NCBI GenBank assembly: GCA_018222585.1
Contig: JAAFAB010000006.1
Coordinates: 124,001 to 188,000 of the forward strand
Source of the DNA: Paracoccaceae bacterium
GTDB lineage: Bacteria > Pseudomonadota > Alphaproteobacteria > Rhodobacterales > Rhodobacteraceae
Direction of reading: 5' to 3'
DNA: 64,000 nt
In this document: positions 41,860 through 51,002 of the stretch, piece after piece
How positions within the stretch are numbered: the first letter of the stretch is position 1
How the letters are laid out: the number at the start of each line of letters is the position of its first letter
Notes under the pieces: model-generated
The model's input: only the letters and a program-made list of their open reading frames with translations
Databases searched by the model: none
What the model was told of the DNA's origin: nothing
Program-made: the position numbers and the translations under genes

Positions 41860-44016
41860 CTAGGCGTTTTTCGATCCGAGGCGTTCCACCACATTCTCGA
41901 TCATTCGAATGCCGGCATCCTGACCAAGGGACATGATCGACTCGGGGTGGAACTGGACAGCCGCAATTGGCAGATCGCGATGTTCGATTCCCATCACGAT
42001 CCCGTCACTACTCCGGGCGGTCACGCGCAGTTCCGGCGGCAAGGTATCTTCCCTAACGTAAAGAGAGTGGTAGCGGCCGATGGTCACGTCATCGCCCAGC
42101 CCGTCGAAGACAATTCCCGGATCGCAAATCTTAATGCGGGACGGCTTGCCGTGCATTGGGTCGTCCAGCTGACGCAATTCAGCGCCACTGTATTCGCAAA
42201 TGGATTGCAGACCGAGACAGACGCCAAATAGCGCCAGTCCGCGATCGAGCGTTTTTTGGATCGTGTCGGCGGTGTCGAAATCGGAAGGGCTGCCGGGACC
42301 GGGAGAGAGAACAACCAGATCCGGGGCGAATTCCTCCAGCAATTCCTCGGCGACCGGGGTCCGGGTCGTCATCACCACCGCGCCGGTCTGGCGGAAGTAG
42401 TTCGCCAGGGTGTGAACAAAGGAATCCTCGTGATCCACCAGCAGGATACGACGCCCAAGTCCGCGCTTCAGACGGGTTCCGTCGCCGACGATATCATTGT
42501 TCCCATGGTCGCCGCGAATTGCCGCGCGCATTGCGCTGGCCTTCAATTCGGTTTCCGCCTCTTCCGCGTCGGGATCGGAGTCATTGAGCAGCGTGGCGCC
42601 GGCGCGAACCTCGGCCACACCGTCCTTGATGCGGATGGTGCGCAGGGTCAGGCCGGTGTTCATGTCGCCGTTGAACTGCACCGCGCCGACGGCACCGCCG
42701 TACCATTTGCGGGTCGATTTCTCGTGTTTCTCGATGAAACGCATGGCCCAGAGCTTCGGCGCGCCGGTCACCGTCACCGCCCAGGTATGCGACAGGAAGG
42801 CATCCATGCTGTCCATACCCTCGCGCAGGCGACCCTCGATGTGGTCAACCGTGTGGATCAGCCGCGAGTACATCTCGATCTGGCGCCGCCCGATCACCCG
42901 CACCGTGCCCGGCTCGCAGACCCGGCTCTTGTCGTTGCGGTCGACGTCCGAGCACATGGTCAGCTCGCTTTCGTCCTTCTTGGACTGCAGCAGGGTCAGG
43001 ATCTGCTCGCTGTCCTCGATGGCGTCGCGACCGCGCTTGATGGTGCCCGAGATCGGGCAGGTCTCGACGCGGCGGCCAGTCACGCGCACGAACATCTCGG
43101 GGGAGGCGCCGACCAGGTATTCCTGTTCGCCCAGGTTCATGATGAAGCCGAAGGGGGCAGGGTTGATCTTCTTCAGGCGCTCGTAGATCGCCGAAGGACT
43201 GTCCTTGCAGGGCTCGTAGAAGACCTGGCCCGGCACCACCTCGAAGAGGTCGCCCTTGCGGAAACTCTCCTTCGCGGCCACCACCAGCTTGGCATATTCC
43301 CCGGGAACGTGGTCGCCACGCGGCACCTCTTCCGGGCCCTTCACGAAAGGCGACTCCGCGGTACCGCCCGCCAGGCCCTCGGTGCTCACCCCCCCGTTCG
43401 AGAACTCGTAGCGATAGCGCATCGTCGAGGTCGAATAGTGGTCGCTGACGATGATGTCATCGGCCAGGAAGAGCACGAGATCGCGCTGGTCAGCAGGACG
43501 TTCGCGAGAGAAATCAATGGGTTCGAACTGGAACGCCAAGTCGTAGCCGAATGCGCCGTAGAGACCGAGGTGGCCGTCCTCGTCGGTGAAGAACAGATCG
43601 ACCAGCGCCCGCAGGACCGAGAAGACGGAGGGCGCACGAGACCGCTCTTCCTCGCTGACAACCCGGCCCGGAGCGCGGATTTCCATGGCGATTTCGTCCG
43701 CGCCGACCTGGATCGTGGACAGGGCCTCGAGCCCGTCGAGCGCCGGGGCGATGATCTGCAACAGCACCTTGCCGCGACCGTTCAGCGCCGCGATGCGCAT
43801 CTTGCGCCCGCGCGCCTCGACCAGGATCGGCGGCTCGGAGAAGCCGAAGTCCCAGCGGGTGTAGCGCCCGGGGTACTCGTAGTTCGAAGACAGCAATACG
43901 CCGTGATGGGAGTCGAGCCGCCGGGCCAGAGCCTCGGTATCCGTGGGATAGGTACCGCGCATCTCACGCCGGGTGACGGTCACGCCCCCCTTGGTTCGGA
44001 AGGTAAGATCAGTCAT
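41860..44016 (-). CDS. trpE(G): Fused anthranilate synthase TrpE(G)
   Basis: The enzyme converts chorismate and glutamine to anthranilate, the first committed step to tryptophan. One 718-residue chain carries the TrpE domain (about 1-515; [50 protein letters not shown]) and a C-terminal TrpG amidotransferase (about 525-718). The amidotransferase catalytic residues are Cys600 (FGVCLGLQS), His690 and Glu692 (VQFHPES). The fusion is known from rhizobia and Azospirillum; many other alphaproteobacteria keep trpE and trpG separate. The gene stands alone, without trpD/trpC, behind a Trp-rich leader peptide, so attenuation is very likely. Confidence 0.96.
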   Translation of the reverse strand: MTDLTFRTKGGVTVTRREMRGTYPTDTEALARRLDSHHGVLLSSNYEYPGRYTRWDFGFSEPPILVEARGRKMRIAALNGRGKVLLQIIAPALDGLEALSTIQVGADEIAMEIRAPGRVVSEEERSRAPSVFSVLRALVDLFFTDEDGHLGLYGAFGYDLAFQFEPIDFSRERPADQRDLVLFLADDIIVSDHYSTSTMRYRYEFSNGGVSTEGLAGGTAESPFVKGPEEVPRGDHVPGEYAKLVVAAKESFRKGDLFEVVPGQVFYEPCKDSPSAIYERLKKINPAPFGFIMNLGEQEYLVGASPEMFVRVTGRRVETCPISGTIKRGRDAIEDSEQILTLLQSKKDESELTMCSDVDRNDKSRVCEPGTVRVIGRRQIEMYSRLIHTVDHIEGRLREGMDSMDAFLSHTWAVTVTGAPKLWAMRFIEKHEKSTRKWYGGAVGAVQFNGDMNTGLTLRTIRIKDGVAEVRAGATLLNDSDPDAEEAETELKASAMRAAIRGDHGNNDIVGDGTRLKRGLGRRILLVDHEDSFVHTLANYFRQTGAVVMTTRTPVAEELLEEFAPDLVVLSPGPGSPSDFDTADTIQKTLDRGLALFGVCLGLQSICEYSGAELRQLDDPMHGKPSRIKICDPGIVFDGLGDDVTIGRYHSLYVREDTLPPELRVTARSSDGIVMGIEHRDLPIAAVQFHPESIMSLGQDAGIRMIENVVERLGSKNA

Positions 44017-44108
44017 GTCAATGTCTCTTGGCAGGGGCGGCAGGCTGAAGGGCTTGCTGGTGCCATCCGGGGCGGGCCGCCTGGATCGGGGAAAGGGTCA
44101 ACGGGGCG

Positions 44109-44130
44109 ATGGTTTCACCATCGCCAGGAA
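44109..44130 (-). promoter_or_regulatory. trp leader hairpin overlapping the last Trp codons
   Basis: On the minus strand GGCGATGGT-GAA-ACCATCGCC forms a perfect 9-bp stem that includes the final TGG codon and the stop codon of the leader peptide. Ribosome stalling at the Trp codons would disrupt it. An obvious poly-T terminator further down the leader is not seen, so the exact mechanism is unclear. Confidence 0.6.
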
Positions 44131-44162
44131 AGCGGCTGCCACTGCCATCGCTTCCCGAGCAT
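44115..44162 (-). CDS. trpL: trp operon leader peptide
   Basis: A 15-codon frame reads MLGKRWQWQPLSWRW with four tryptophans, then TGA, 98 bp before trpE(G). Purine-rich AGGAGAGGACAGGG precedes the ATG. In a GC-rich genome four TGG codons in 15 are far above chance. The position and the overlapping hairpin match attenuator leaders such as that of rhizobial trpE(G). Confidence 0.85.
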   Translation of the reverse strand: MLGKRWQWQPLSWRW

Positions 44163-44213
44163 TGCCCTGTCCTCTCCTGGGGCCCCGAGGGGCCGGATTG
44201 CGGCTTTCGCATC

Positions 44214-44231
44214 CAGATGTCTCGACATCTG
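44214..44231. promoter_or_regulatory. Perfect 18-bp palindrome upstream of trpL
   Basis: CAGATGTCTCGACATCTG is a perfect palindrome 52 bp upstream of the leader peptide. An exact TTGACA (minus strand) lies upstream at 44270-44275, so the palindrome would sit just downstream of the promoter as an operator or 5'-UTR hairpin. Confidence 0.5.
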
Positions 44232-44362
44232 CACGAAAGCCCCCCGTAAATCCGCGCTGGATGCCGCCGTGTCAAGACTTTGCGCACGGCCGGCGTGGGT
44301 CCCCTTGCCCCCGGGGGCCAGAGATGCGACCACTTTGGCAGGGATTTCAGAAGGATGCCGCC

Positions 44363-45385
44363 ATGCCAGCCTCATTGCCACCGCTGCCCGAGGGGCCGCT
44401 TTCCGTCTGTGTCGTAGGCGCCGGGGCGATCGGCGGCACGCTGGCCGCACACCTGGCCGCGGCGGGGCCCGAGGCCGGGATCGCCACCGTTTCTGTCGTC
44501 GCGCGGGGCGCACATCTGCAGGCGATCCGGGAAAAGGGCCTGCGCTTCCGCAGCGCCCAGGGAGAGCAGATTTACCGTGTCGTCGCCACCGACGACCCCG
44601 CCTCGCTGCCGCCGCAGGACCTGGTCATCACCGCGCTGAAGGGGCACCAAGTGCCGCCGATGGCCGATGCGCTGGCCGCCTTGCTGGCGCCCCATGGCCG
44701 CATCCTGCCGGTGGTGAACGGTGTACCCTGGTGGTACCCGATCACGGACGGCGCCGGCGGGCAGAAGGGCGCCGAGGAGGTCGATCCGGGCGGGCAGCTC
44801 TGGCAGAAGATCGGACCCGCACGCGCCATCGGCTGCATCGCGGTGATGGGCGCCTCGGTGCCGGAACCCGGCCTGATTGATCTCGGCGTGCCGGGCTTTC
44901 TGGACATCGGCCGCCTGCCCGGCGAGGATCGCGCCGACGTCACCCGCGTGGCCGCCCTGTTGAGCGCGGCGGGCCTGCGAATCCGCCAGACCCAGCCCTT
45001 CCAGAACGCCCTGTTCTCAAAGCTTTATGCCAACTGCGGTTTCAACTCAGTCTGCGCCCTGTCGCGCGCACCGATGAACCGGATGCTGGAAGATCCCGCG
45101 CTTTCGGAGCTGACTTTCGGCATCATGCAGGACGTCGCCGCCATTGCCAGGGCGGAGCAGGCGGAACTGCTGGAGGACCCCGCCGAGCGCATTTCCCGGG
45201 CCCGCGAAGGCGCCGCCTTCAAGCCCTCGACCCTGCAGGACCTGGAAAAGGGCCGCCCCATGGAAATCGAACCGATCTTCGGCGCCACCCTCTCGGTCGC
45301 GCGCAGCCATGGGATCGAGACGCCCAACCTGGCGCTGGTCACCGCCATGCTGCGGTCCATTGATCGCGAGACGAGGAAGGGCTAG
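44363..45385 (+). CDS. 2-dehydropantoate 2-reductase family protein (ApbA/PanE)
   Basis: The 340-residue protein has the NADPH-binding motif CVVGAGAIGGTLAAHLA at residues 15-31. The catalytic-region segments ALKGHQ, LFSKLYANCGFNSVCAL (conserved lysine) and KPSTLQDLEKGRPMEIEPIF are typical of ketopantoate reductases. The family has many paralogues with other 2-keto acid substrates, so participation in pantothenate synthesis is not certain. The ATG at 44363 follows AAGGATG. It is divergent from the trp gene and followed by a family A repeat. Confidence 0.88.
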   Translation: MPASLPPLPEGPLSVCVVGAGAIGGTLAAHLAAAGPEAGIATVSVVARGAHLQAIREKGLRFRSAQGEQIYRVVATDDPASLPPQDLVITALKGHQVPPMADALAALLAPHGRILPVVNGVPWWYPITDGAGGQKGAEEVDPGGQLWQKIGPARAIGCIAVMGASVPEPGLIDLGVPGFLDIGRLPGEDRADVTRVAALLSAAGLRIRQTQPFQNALFSKLYANCGFNSVCALSRAPMNRMLEDPALSELTFGIMQDVAAIARAEQAELLEDPAERISRAREGAAFKPSTLQDLEKGRPMEIEPIFGATLSVARSHGIETPNLALVTAMLRSIDRETRKG

Positions 45386-45405
45386 GCGGGCGTCACCCTC
45401 GGATC

Positions 45406-45440
45406 GCCTCCGGCGGGAGTATTTTCGGCCTGGTGATGCG
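45406..45440. repeat. Dispersed intergenic element, family A (single copy)
   Basis: GCCTCCGGCGGGAGTATTTTC followed by GGCCTGGTGATG matches the right arm of the palindrome at 8119-8281 almost base for base. It starts 21 bp after the ketopantoate reductase-like gene. Confidence 0.75.
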
Positions 45441-45449
45441 GCGGGGCGG

Positions 45450-45532
45450 TTTGCATACTGGCCAGGGGCGCTTTGCAAATCCGTCCCGGGGCCGCGCGCG
45501 ACGTTGCAGACGCGCGCGGAGAGGTTTGCAAA
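45450..45532. promoter_or_regulatory. TTTGCAAA octamers in the convergent gap
   Basis: Exact copies lie at 45472-45479 and 45525-45532 and a 7/8 copy (TTTGCATA) at 45450-45457, in the gap between two convergent genes. Confidence 0.35.
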
Positions 45533-45533
45533 C

Positions 45534-46115
45534 TTACCGCAGCCCGTCGAACTTGCTGATCTGATCGGCGGCCAGCCCGCCGAGACGCGAATGGATGCGG
45601 GGACCCTTGGCCATGGCCAGCACGTAAAGCAGTTCATCCGCGCGCGGGCCTTCGGGCAGGCCGACCTCCATGGCATCGAAGTGAGAGCGGACATAGGCGG
45701 CATTCACATGGCCCATGGGCACATCGAGCCGGGTGCCCGGCCCACCCTGCTTCTTCGACGAAGGCACGATGGCCAGCGATTCGCCCAGGACCTCGCGCAT
45801 GGAGTAGCCCCCCGCCACATGCCAGAGCGCGGCATGTTCCAGTTCTCCGGCCGCACCCGCGATACCGCCCTTGCCGTAGGAATCGATTCCCTCGACGCCG
45901 CCCATGGCCTCGACCAGCTTGCGCGCCATCATCAGGCCCAGCGGTTTCAGATCCTCGAGCGCCTGGGTCAGATCTTTCTGGTAGCGGCCCGCGAAGGGAT
46001 TGCTGACCAGCGCCAGCACCGCGCCGCGCACCCGGGGGCTGTCGGCCACGGGCCCGCCGTCGTGGTGGATCTCTTCGAGGATGATCTGCGTCTTGCGCAG
46101 GGTGAATTCGGCCAT
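45534..46115 (-). CDS. Amino acid synthesis family protein (DUF1185)
   Basis: The 193-residue cytoplasmic protein of the DUF1185/AA_synth family shows IILEEIHHDGGPVADSPRVR, NPFAGRYQKDLT, GGVEGIDSYGKGGIAGAAGE and ALWHVAGGYSMREVLG. The family's biochemical role is unknown despite its name. GGAGG precedes the ATG at 46113-46115. It is last in the operon hnr-UPF0280-DUF1185 (103-bp gap). DUF1185, UPF0280 and 6-hydroxynicotinate-reductase-like genes occur together in other genomes as I recall, which suggests a shared pathway. Confidence 0.88.
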   Translation of the reverse strand: MAEFTLRKTQIILEEIHHDGGPVADSPRVRGAVLALVSNPFAGRYQKDLTQALEDLKPLGLMMARKLVEAMGGVEGIDSYGKGGIAGAAGELEHAALWHVAGGYSMREVLGESLAIVPSSKKQGGPGTRLDVPMGHVNAAYVRSHFDAMEVGLPEGPRADELLYVLAMAKGPRIHSRLGGLAADQISKFDGLR

Positions 46116-46218
46116 CTGCCCCTCCATTGTCCTGCCGCAGGTCCAAGCCGGCGGCTCAAGATTCGACGTTCGCCGCACCATGCCCCGACAGGACGGTCAC
46201 GGCAGCCGGTTCCCCGGC

Positions 46219-47067
46219 CTATTCCTTGCTGCCCGGAGCGACGCGCGCCCGGGCCACGACCTCGGCCACCATCTCCGGGTCCGGCAGGCGCGGCGCCACC
46301 ATGCGCCCCTGCCCCGCCAGCCAGAGCTGTGCCGCCCCGACCAGGCCGCGCTCCAGCAATTGCTCGGCATGGGCGGCGCCACGGTCAAGTGCCTCGACGG
46401 CTTCCTCGGGCGTGATCGGCCCCAGGGCGACAGTCACCAGCCGCGCGCCCAGGTCACTGTCCGGCGCAAGGTCATTGGCCGGCTGGCGGGTGACGGCCGG
46501 ATGGCCCGGCAGATCCACCTTGTTGGCGATCATCGTGGCGGCGGCATCGGCGGCGGCGGCCCCCGAGGCGAGCACGGTCACCGTATCGGCGATGCCCAGA
46601 GAGTGACTGCGCCCGCCGCGCCCCGAGGTGGCGCAGCCGCGAAACGGAGTCTCGGACGGGATCTCGACGGTGCCGCCCGGCATTGCCAGGCGCATCGGCT
46701 GCGCCCCCGGGCGCCAGGCGATATCTCCGCCGTTGTTGACCCAGAGCTTGCCCTGCGGTGCCACCGCATCCATCACTTCGAGGATCTCCTCGGCGACGGC
46801 ACCGGCGACGGCGGCCATGGGGGTGATGAACTCGGGCGCGTGAGGCGCCGTCGCCGCGGCCATCCGCCGCCCGACGGGACTTTGCGGCTGGCCACCCTCG
46901 CGGCGCAGTTCCACCAGTTCGTCGGCCAGTTCCTGCAGCAACCCGTCGAAGCGGGCGCAGGCGGCGTCATAGGCCGCCTTGCGGTCCGTCTCGGCAAAGA
47001 CGATGAGGTCGATCGGCCCGTCGTTCAGGTGCAGCCGCACCCCGTCGGACATCAGAACCGCCTGCAT
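46219..47067 (-). CDS. UPF0280 family protein (ApbE-like fold)
   Basis: The 282-residue protein has the UPF0280 features MAAVAGAVAEEILEVMD and LWVNNGGDIAW, together with CATSGRGGRSHSLGIADTVT and the C-terminal ALDRGAAHAEQLLERG. The middle motifs resemble the ApbE flavin-transferase fold (SGRG..HS..IAD). It could act on a flavin or build the cofactor of the neighbouring reductase, but this is inference. Its ATG overlaps the stop of the reductase gene by one base (TGATG). Confidence 0.88.
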   Translation of the reverse strand: MQAVLMSDGVRLHLNDGPIDLIVFAETDRKAAYDAACARFDGLLQELADELVELRREGGQPQSPVGRRMAAATAPHAPEFITPMAAVAGAVAEEILEVMDAVAPQGKLWVNNGGDIAWRPGAQPMRLAMPGGTVEIPSETPFRGCATSGRGGRSHSLGIADTVTVLASGAAAADAAATMIANKVDLPGHPAVTRQPANDLAPDSDLGARLVTVALGPITPEEAVEALDRGAAHAEQLLERGLVGAAQLWLAGQGRMVAPRLPDPEMVAEVVARARVAPGSKE

Positions 47068-48557
47068 CAGCCGACCTTCTTCGCCGGTTCCGGGAAAGGG
47101 GTGACATTGCCCTCTGCCCCGCCCTCGGGGCCGAGCGCCCGGAAGGAGTTGTGATAGGCGCCGCCGGTTTCCAGCACGTCCCGCAGCGGGCGGATCGCCT
47201 CGTCATGTCCGCCCAGCCCGACATAGAGATCGCGCGGCATGGTGAATTCCAGCGGCGCGACCAGCGCGGGCGTCGGCACGTAGCCGAAGCTCTGCGCCGG
47301 CATGTCCAGCACGTTGACCATCAGGGTGATCCCGCCGCCAGGCCAGAGGAATGCCTCGGCCCCGCCAAGGGTGACCTTCGCCTGGCCTGCCTGCACGGCG
47401 CGGGTCAGCCGCACCGGGTTCCTCGTCACGCCCGAGCGCAGCGAGCCGCCGGCCCCGGCGCAGAACATCACCGTGCAGAGCGCCGGCTCGCAGTTTTCCT
47501 CGATCAAGCGGACGGAGGCGACCAGCGCCTCGGGCATCGGCGCGGGCTGCGGCACAAGGTCCTGGTCCAGAACGTAATATCCGGCGTGTTCCCCGGTGGT
47601 CGAGACCATCAGAAGGCTCAGCCCCGGGCGGGCGCCCTTCTTTTCCTGCCAGCCGCCGAGAATGGTCAGCGGGTCCTCGATATCGGTGCCGCCCCAGCCC
47701 AGCCCCGGTTCGGCCACCTGGAAATAGCGGCCCGGGGTCGAACGGCGCCCCTTGATGCGGATGCCGGTATCCGCCCAGCCGATTTCCTTGCCGGCCTGGT
47801 GTTCCGAGACGACCCCGGTGATATGGTCATCGACCACGACGACCTCGTCAACGTGGCCCTGCCACTGGGTCGCGAACATGCCGATGGTGGCCGAGCCGCA
47901 GCCGACGCGCATCCGGCTCTCGGGCTTGCCGTCGACGATTGGCGCCTGCCCCGCCTGCACGATCACCTTCGAGCCGCCGTCGATCTCCAGCTCGACCGCC
48001 TCGCCGTTGCAGAGCGCCATCAGACTGTCGCAGGTCGCCCGGCCCTCGGGCTTGGAGCCGCCCGTCAGGTGATCCACCCCGCCGAGCGACAGCATCTGCG
48101 AGCCGTATTCGCCGGTCGTCACATGGCCGATCACCTCGCCGCGCGCGCGCACGGGCGCGGCCTCGTCGCCGAGGTGGCGGTCGGTGTCGATCTTCACCTT
48201 GACGCCGCAATAGGAATAGATCGCCTCGGTCACCACGGTGACGGTGTCCACGCCCTCGACCTCGCGCGAGACGATGAAGGGGGCGGGCTTGAAATCGGGA
48301 TAGGTGGTGCCGGCGCCCAGCCCCGAGACGAAGAGCTCCCGGCCCGGGATCATGCTGCCGTCCCAGTCCTCGACGCCGGGCAGGAAGGGGCGCACCTCTT
48401 CCCCGGCGGCAAGACGGCGATCCAGCACCGTGACCGGGTCGCAGCGGACGATCTTGCCGTTTTCATTGGCATATCTGTCGCAGGCGCCAGTCCGCCCCTC
48501 GGCAACATAACACATCACGGGGCAGGCATCGCATCTGATCTTGTCTACCGGCGCCAT
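47067..48557 (-). CDS. hnr: 6-hydroxynicotinate reductase-like Fe-S protein
   Basis: The 496-residue protein begins MAPVDKIRCDACPVMCYVAE with a cysteine cluster C-x2-C-x3-C-x8-C (ending GACDRY), likely a [4Fe-4S] site. A long alpha/beta body follows with YSYCGVKVKIDTDRHLG, GCGSATIGMFATQW and GWGGTDIEDPL. It matches the family named after Hnr of Eubacterium barkeri, which reduces 6-hydroxynicotinate to the 1,4,5,6-tetrahydro-6-oxo form. Aerobic alphaproteobacterial homologues are essentially uncharacterised. I chose the ATG at 48555-48557 (AAGGA eight bases upstream). It is first in the operon with UPF0280 and DUF1185, and divergent from marR. Confidence 0.82.
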   Translation of the reverse strand: MAPVDKIRCDACPVMCYVAEGRTGACDRYANENGKIVRCDPVTVLDRRLAAGEEVRPFLPGVEDWDGSMIPGRELFVSGLGAGTTYPDFKPAPFIVSREVEGVDTVTVVTEAIYSYCGVKVKIDTDRHLGDEAAPVRARGEVIGHVTTGEYGSQMLSLGGVDHLTGGSKPEGRATCDSLMALCNGEAVELEIDGGSKVIVQAGQAPIVDGKPESRMRVGCGSATIGMFATQWQGHVDEVVVVDDHITGVVSEHQAGKEIGWADTGIRIKGRRSTPGRYFQVAEPGLGWGGTDIEDPLTILGGWQEKKGARPGLSLLMVSTTGEHAGYYVLDQDLVPQPAPMPEALVASVRLIEENCEPALCTVMFCAGAGGSLRSGVTRNPVRLTRAVQAGQAKVTLGGAEAFLWPGGGITLMVNVLDMPAQSFGYVPTPALVAPLEFTMPRDLYVGLGGHDEAIRPLRDVLETGGAYHNSFRALGPEGGAEGNVTPFPEPAKKVG

Positions 48558-48652
48558 GGGCGACATCCTTTCGGGGCAGTGTCGGGATCCCGGACACAGG
48601 TTCGGCAGGGGTCCTGGATCATTTGGCGTATGGTTTCACGCCACGTCATTTT

Positions 48653-48698
48653 CATTGGTACACAAATGGTATTGACTCAAAGTGGTCGCGGGTGTCAA
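48653..48698. promoter_or_regulatory. hnr promoter and MarR-type operator
   Basis: CATTGGTACACAAATG (48653-48668) is an imperfect copy of the palindrome found before hyuA. On the minus strand an exact TTGACA (48693-48698) lies 30 bp upstream, so the site would cover the -10/+1 region of the hnr promoter. The adjacent marR gene is the obvious source of the regulator. Confidence 0.6.
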
Positions 48699-48746
48699 TG
48701 CCTTTCGCAATCGCCGATAGATTGAAAACGAGAGAGATCACTTTCA

Positions 48747-49184
48747 ATGCACTATGACTTCGCGGATGCCCGCGCCGCCAGCTACCGCCTTGATGAGCAG
48801 GTCGGTTTCCTGCTCCGGCGGGCCAGCCAGCGCCATCTTGCGATCTTTGCCCAGCGTCTGCCCGGCCTGACCGCCACGCAGTTCGCGGCCCTTGCAAAGC
48901 TCTGTGAACTGGGCCCCACATCGCAGAACGCCCTGGGCCGGGCCACCGCCATGGACGCGGCGACGATCAAGGGTGTCGCCGACCGGCTGCGCGCCCGGGG
49001 GCTGGTCGCGGCTACGCCCGATCCCGATGACCGGCGGCGTCACTACCTGAACGCGACCGACGAGGGGCGCGCGCTTTACGAGTCCTCTGCCATCGCCGCG
49101 GTCGATATCTCTGCCGAAACCCTGGCGCCGCTCTCCCCTGCCGAACGCGAGACCCTTCTCTCCCTGCTCGGCAAGCTGGGCTGA
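48747..49184 (+). CDS. MarR-family transcriptional regulator (NicR-like)
   Basis: The 145-residue winged-helix protein has the recognition region LGRATAMDAATIKGVADRLR and the beta-wing ATPDPDDRRRHYLNATDEGR, the standard MarR signature. MarR-type regulators control nicotinate breakdown elsewhere (NicR), and this one is divergent from the 6-hydroxynicotinate reductase-like operon. Similar palindromes before hnr, livK and hyuA suggest it controls all three units. The effector is unknown. Confidence 0.9.
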   Translation: MHYDFADARAASYRLDEQVGFLLRRASQRHLAIFAQRLPGLTATQFAALAKLCELGPTSQNALGRATAMDAATIKGVADRLRARGLVAATPDPDDRRRHYLNATDEGRALYESSAIAAVDISAETLAPLSPAERETLLSLLGKLG

Positions 49185-49514
49185 GCCGCTCCATTCCACG
49201 CCGCGGCCAGATGGCCCGGGCGTGGTCAACGAGGTGTGTGTCAGGCCTCTCCCGGGCTCTCTCCCCGGGGACCAGAGGTCGTGACGGGGTCCGCCCGGAG
49301 CCAGCGGCTCCGGGCGGTTACTCTTTCTGCCTGGCAGCAGCCGAAACGGCGTCTTCGGCCCCCGGGACCGGAGGGCCCTCGCGAACAGAGACCCCCGGAC
49401 TGATCCACGGGGTCATCTCGGACGTAAGAGACAAAAGGTCAGGGCGGGACGCCTCCCGCAACCGACCACTTTTTAAGCGGTGTATCGCGCCACAGGCGCG
49501 AAGGTTAAGGGGTT
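49185..49514. other. 330-bp gap between marR and an orphan terminator
   Basis: No convincing frame is present. Several GC-rich hairpins occur. A strong plus-strand terminator closes the gap, so it is either a long marR 3' UTR or contains a small RNA gene; I recognise no RNA family. Confidence 0.4.
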
Positions 49515-49518
49515 TCAG

Positions 49519-49553
49519 GGGTCGGGTTCCAGCAACCCGGCCCCGTTTTTTTC
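49519..49553 (+). terminator. Strong plus-strand intrinsic terminator far from any stop
   Basis: The stem GGGGTCGGGTT/AACCCGGCCCC with loop CCAGC is followed by GTTTTTTT. It is oriented for plus-strand transcripts, 335 bp after marR, and ends just before the convergent livF stop. Confidence 0.8.
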
Positions 49554-49560
49554 GCCCCCA

Positions 49561-50267
<707 letters not shown>

Positions 50268-50268
<1 letters not shown>

Positions 50269-51002
50269 CACGCGGTCTCCGTTCCCAGGTAGGCGGCCTG
50301 CACCGCCGGGTTGGCGTGGATCTCGGCGGCCGTGCCATGGGCCAGGATCTCGCCGAAGTTCAGCACGGTGATCTCGTCGGCCAGTTCCATCACCACCGAC
50401 ATGTTGTGTTCGATCAGCAGGATCGTGGTCTCGGCGGACAGCGCCCGGATCAGCGCCTTGAAGGCGGCGATCTCGCTTTCGGCGAGGCCCTGCGTCGGCT
50501 CGTCCAGGATCAGCAGACGGGGTGCCGAGGCCAGGCCCATGGCGATTTCGAGCAGCCTCTGGTGGCCGTAGGAGAGATCTCCCGCCACCTCACCGGCCCT
50601 CTCACCCAGGCCGACGCGCGCAAGCGCATCGGCCACCACCGCCTCGACCTCGCCCTTGCCGCGCCCGGCCTTGCGGCGGGCGGCAAGGGCGACATTCTCG
50701 TGGCAACTCAGGCGGCTGAAGACCGAGGTGATCTGGAACGTGTAGCCCATGCCGAGCGCGACCCGGCGATGCGCGGGCATCTCGGTCACGTTCTGCCCGT
50801 CGAACCAGATCGCCCCGTCGGTCGGCGCCAGCCGCCCGATCAGCATCGACACGAACGTCGTCTTGCCCGCTCCGTTCGGCCCGATCAGCGCATGAACGCG
50901 GTTCTTCCGCAGGGTGAAGTCGATGGCATTGTTGGCGCGCAGCCCGTCAAAGCTCTTGCCCAGCCCCTCGGTCGAGAGGATCACGTCGGGTTCGTGTTTC
51001 AT
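50268..51002 (-). CDS. livG: Branched-chain amino acid-type ABC transporter ATPase LivG
   Basis: The 244-residue ATPase has Walker A GPNGAGKTT, Q-loop FQITSVF, signature LSYGHQRLLEIAMGL (LSYG in place of LSGG, common in LivG), Walker B LILDEPTQGLA and H-loop LIEHNMSVV. AAGGA precedes the ATG at 51000-51002, which overlaps the livM stop (ATGA). Confidence 0.93.

Noticed and set aside
41860-44016. trpE(G) as a phenazine-type or ADC synthase
   Set aside because: The complete TrpG domain with Cys600/His690/Glu692 and a Trp-rich leader favour tryptophan synthesis.
44018-44287. 89-codon minus-strand frame over the trp leader
   Set aside because: It overlaps the Trp-rich leader in another frame and has an arginine/serine-rich, unstructured translation.
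49200-49514. Known structural RNA (RNase P RNA, tmRNA, SRP RNA, 6S RNA)
   Set aside because: None of the conserved cores I know is visible; only an unnamed small RNA remains possible.
49500-49553. tRNA-like T-arm (GGGTTCCAGCAACCC)
   Set aside because: The loop is 5 nt and no acceptor, D- or anticodon arm can be built; the T-run makes it a terminator.
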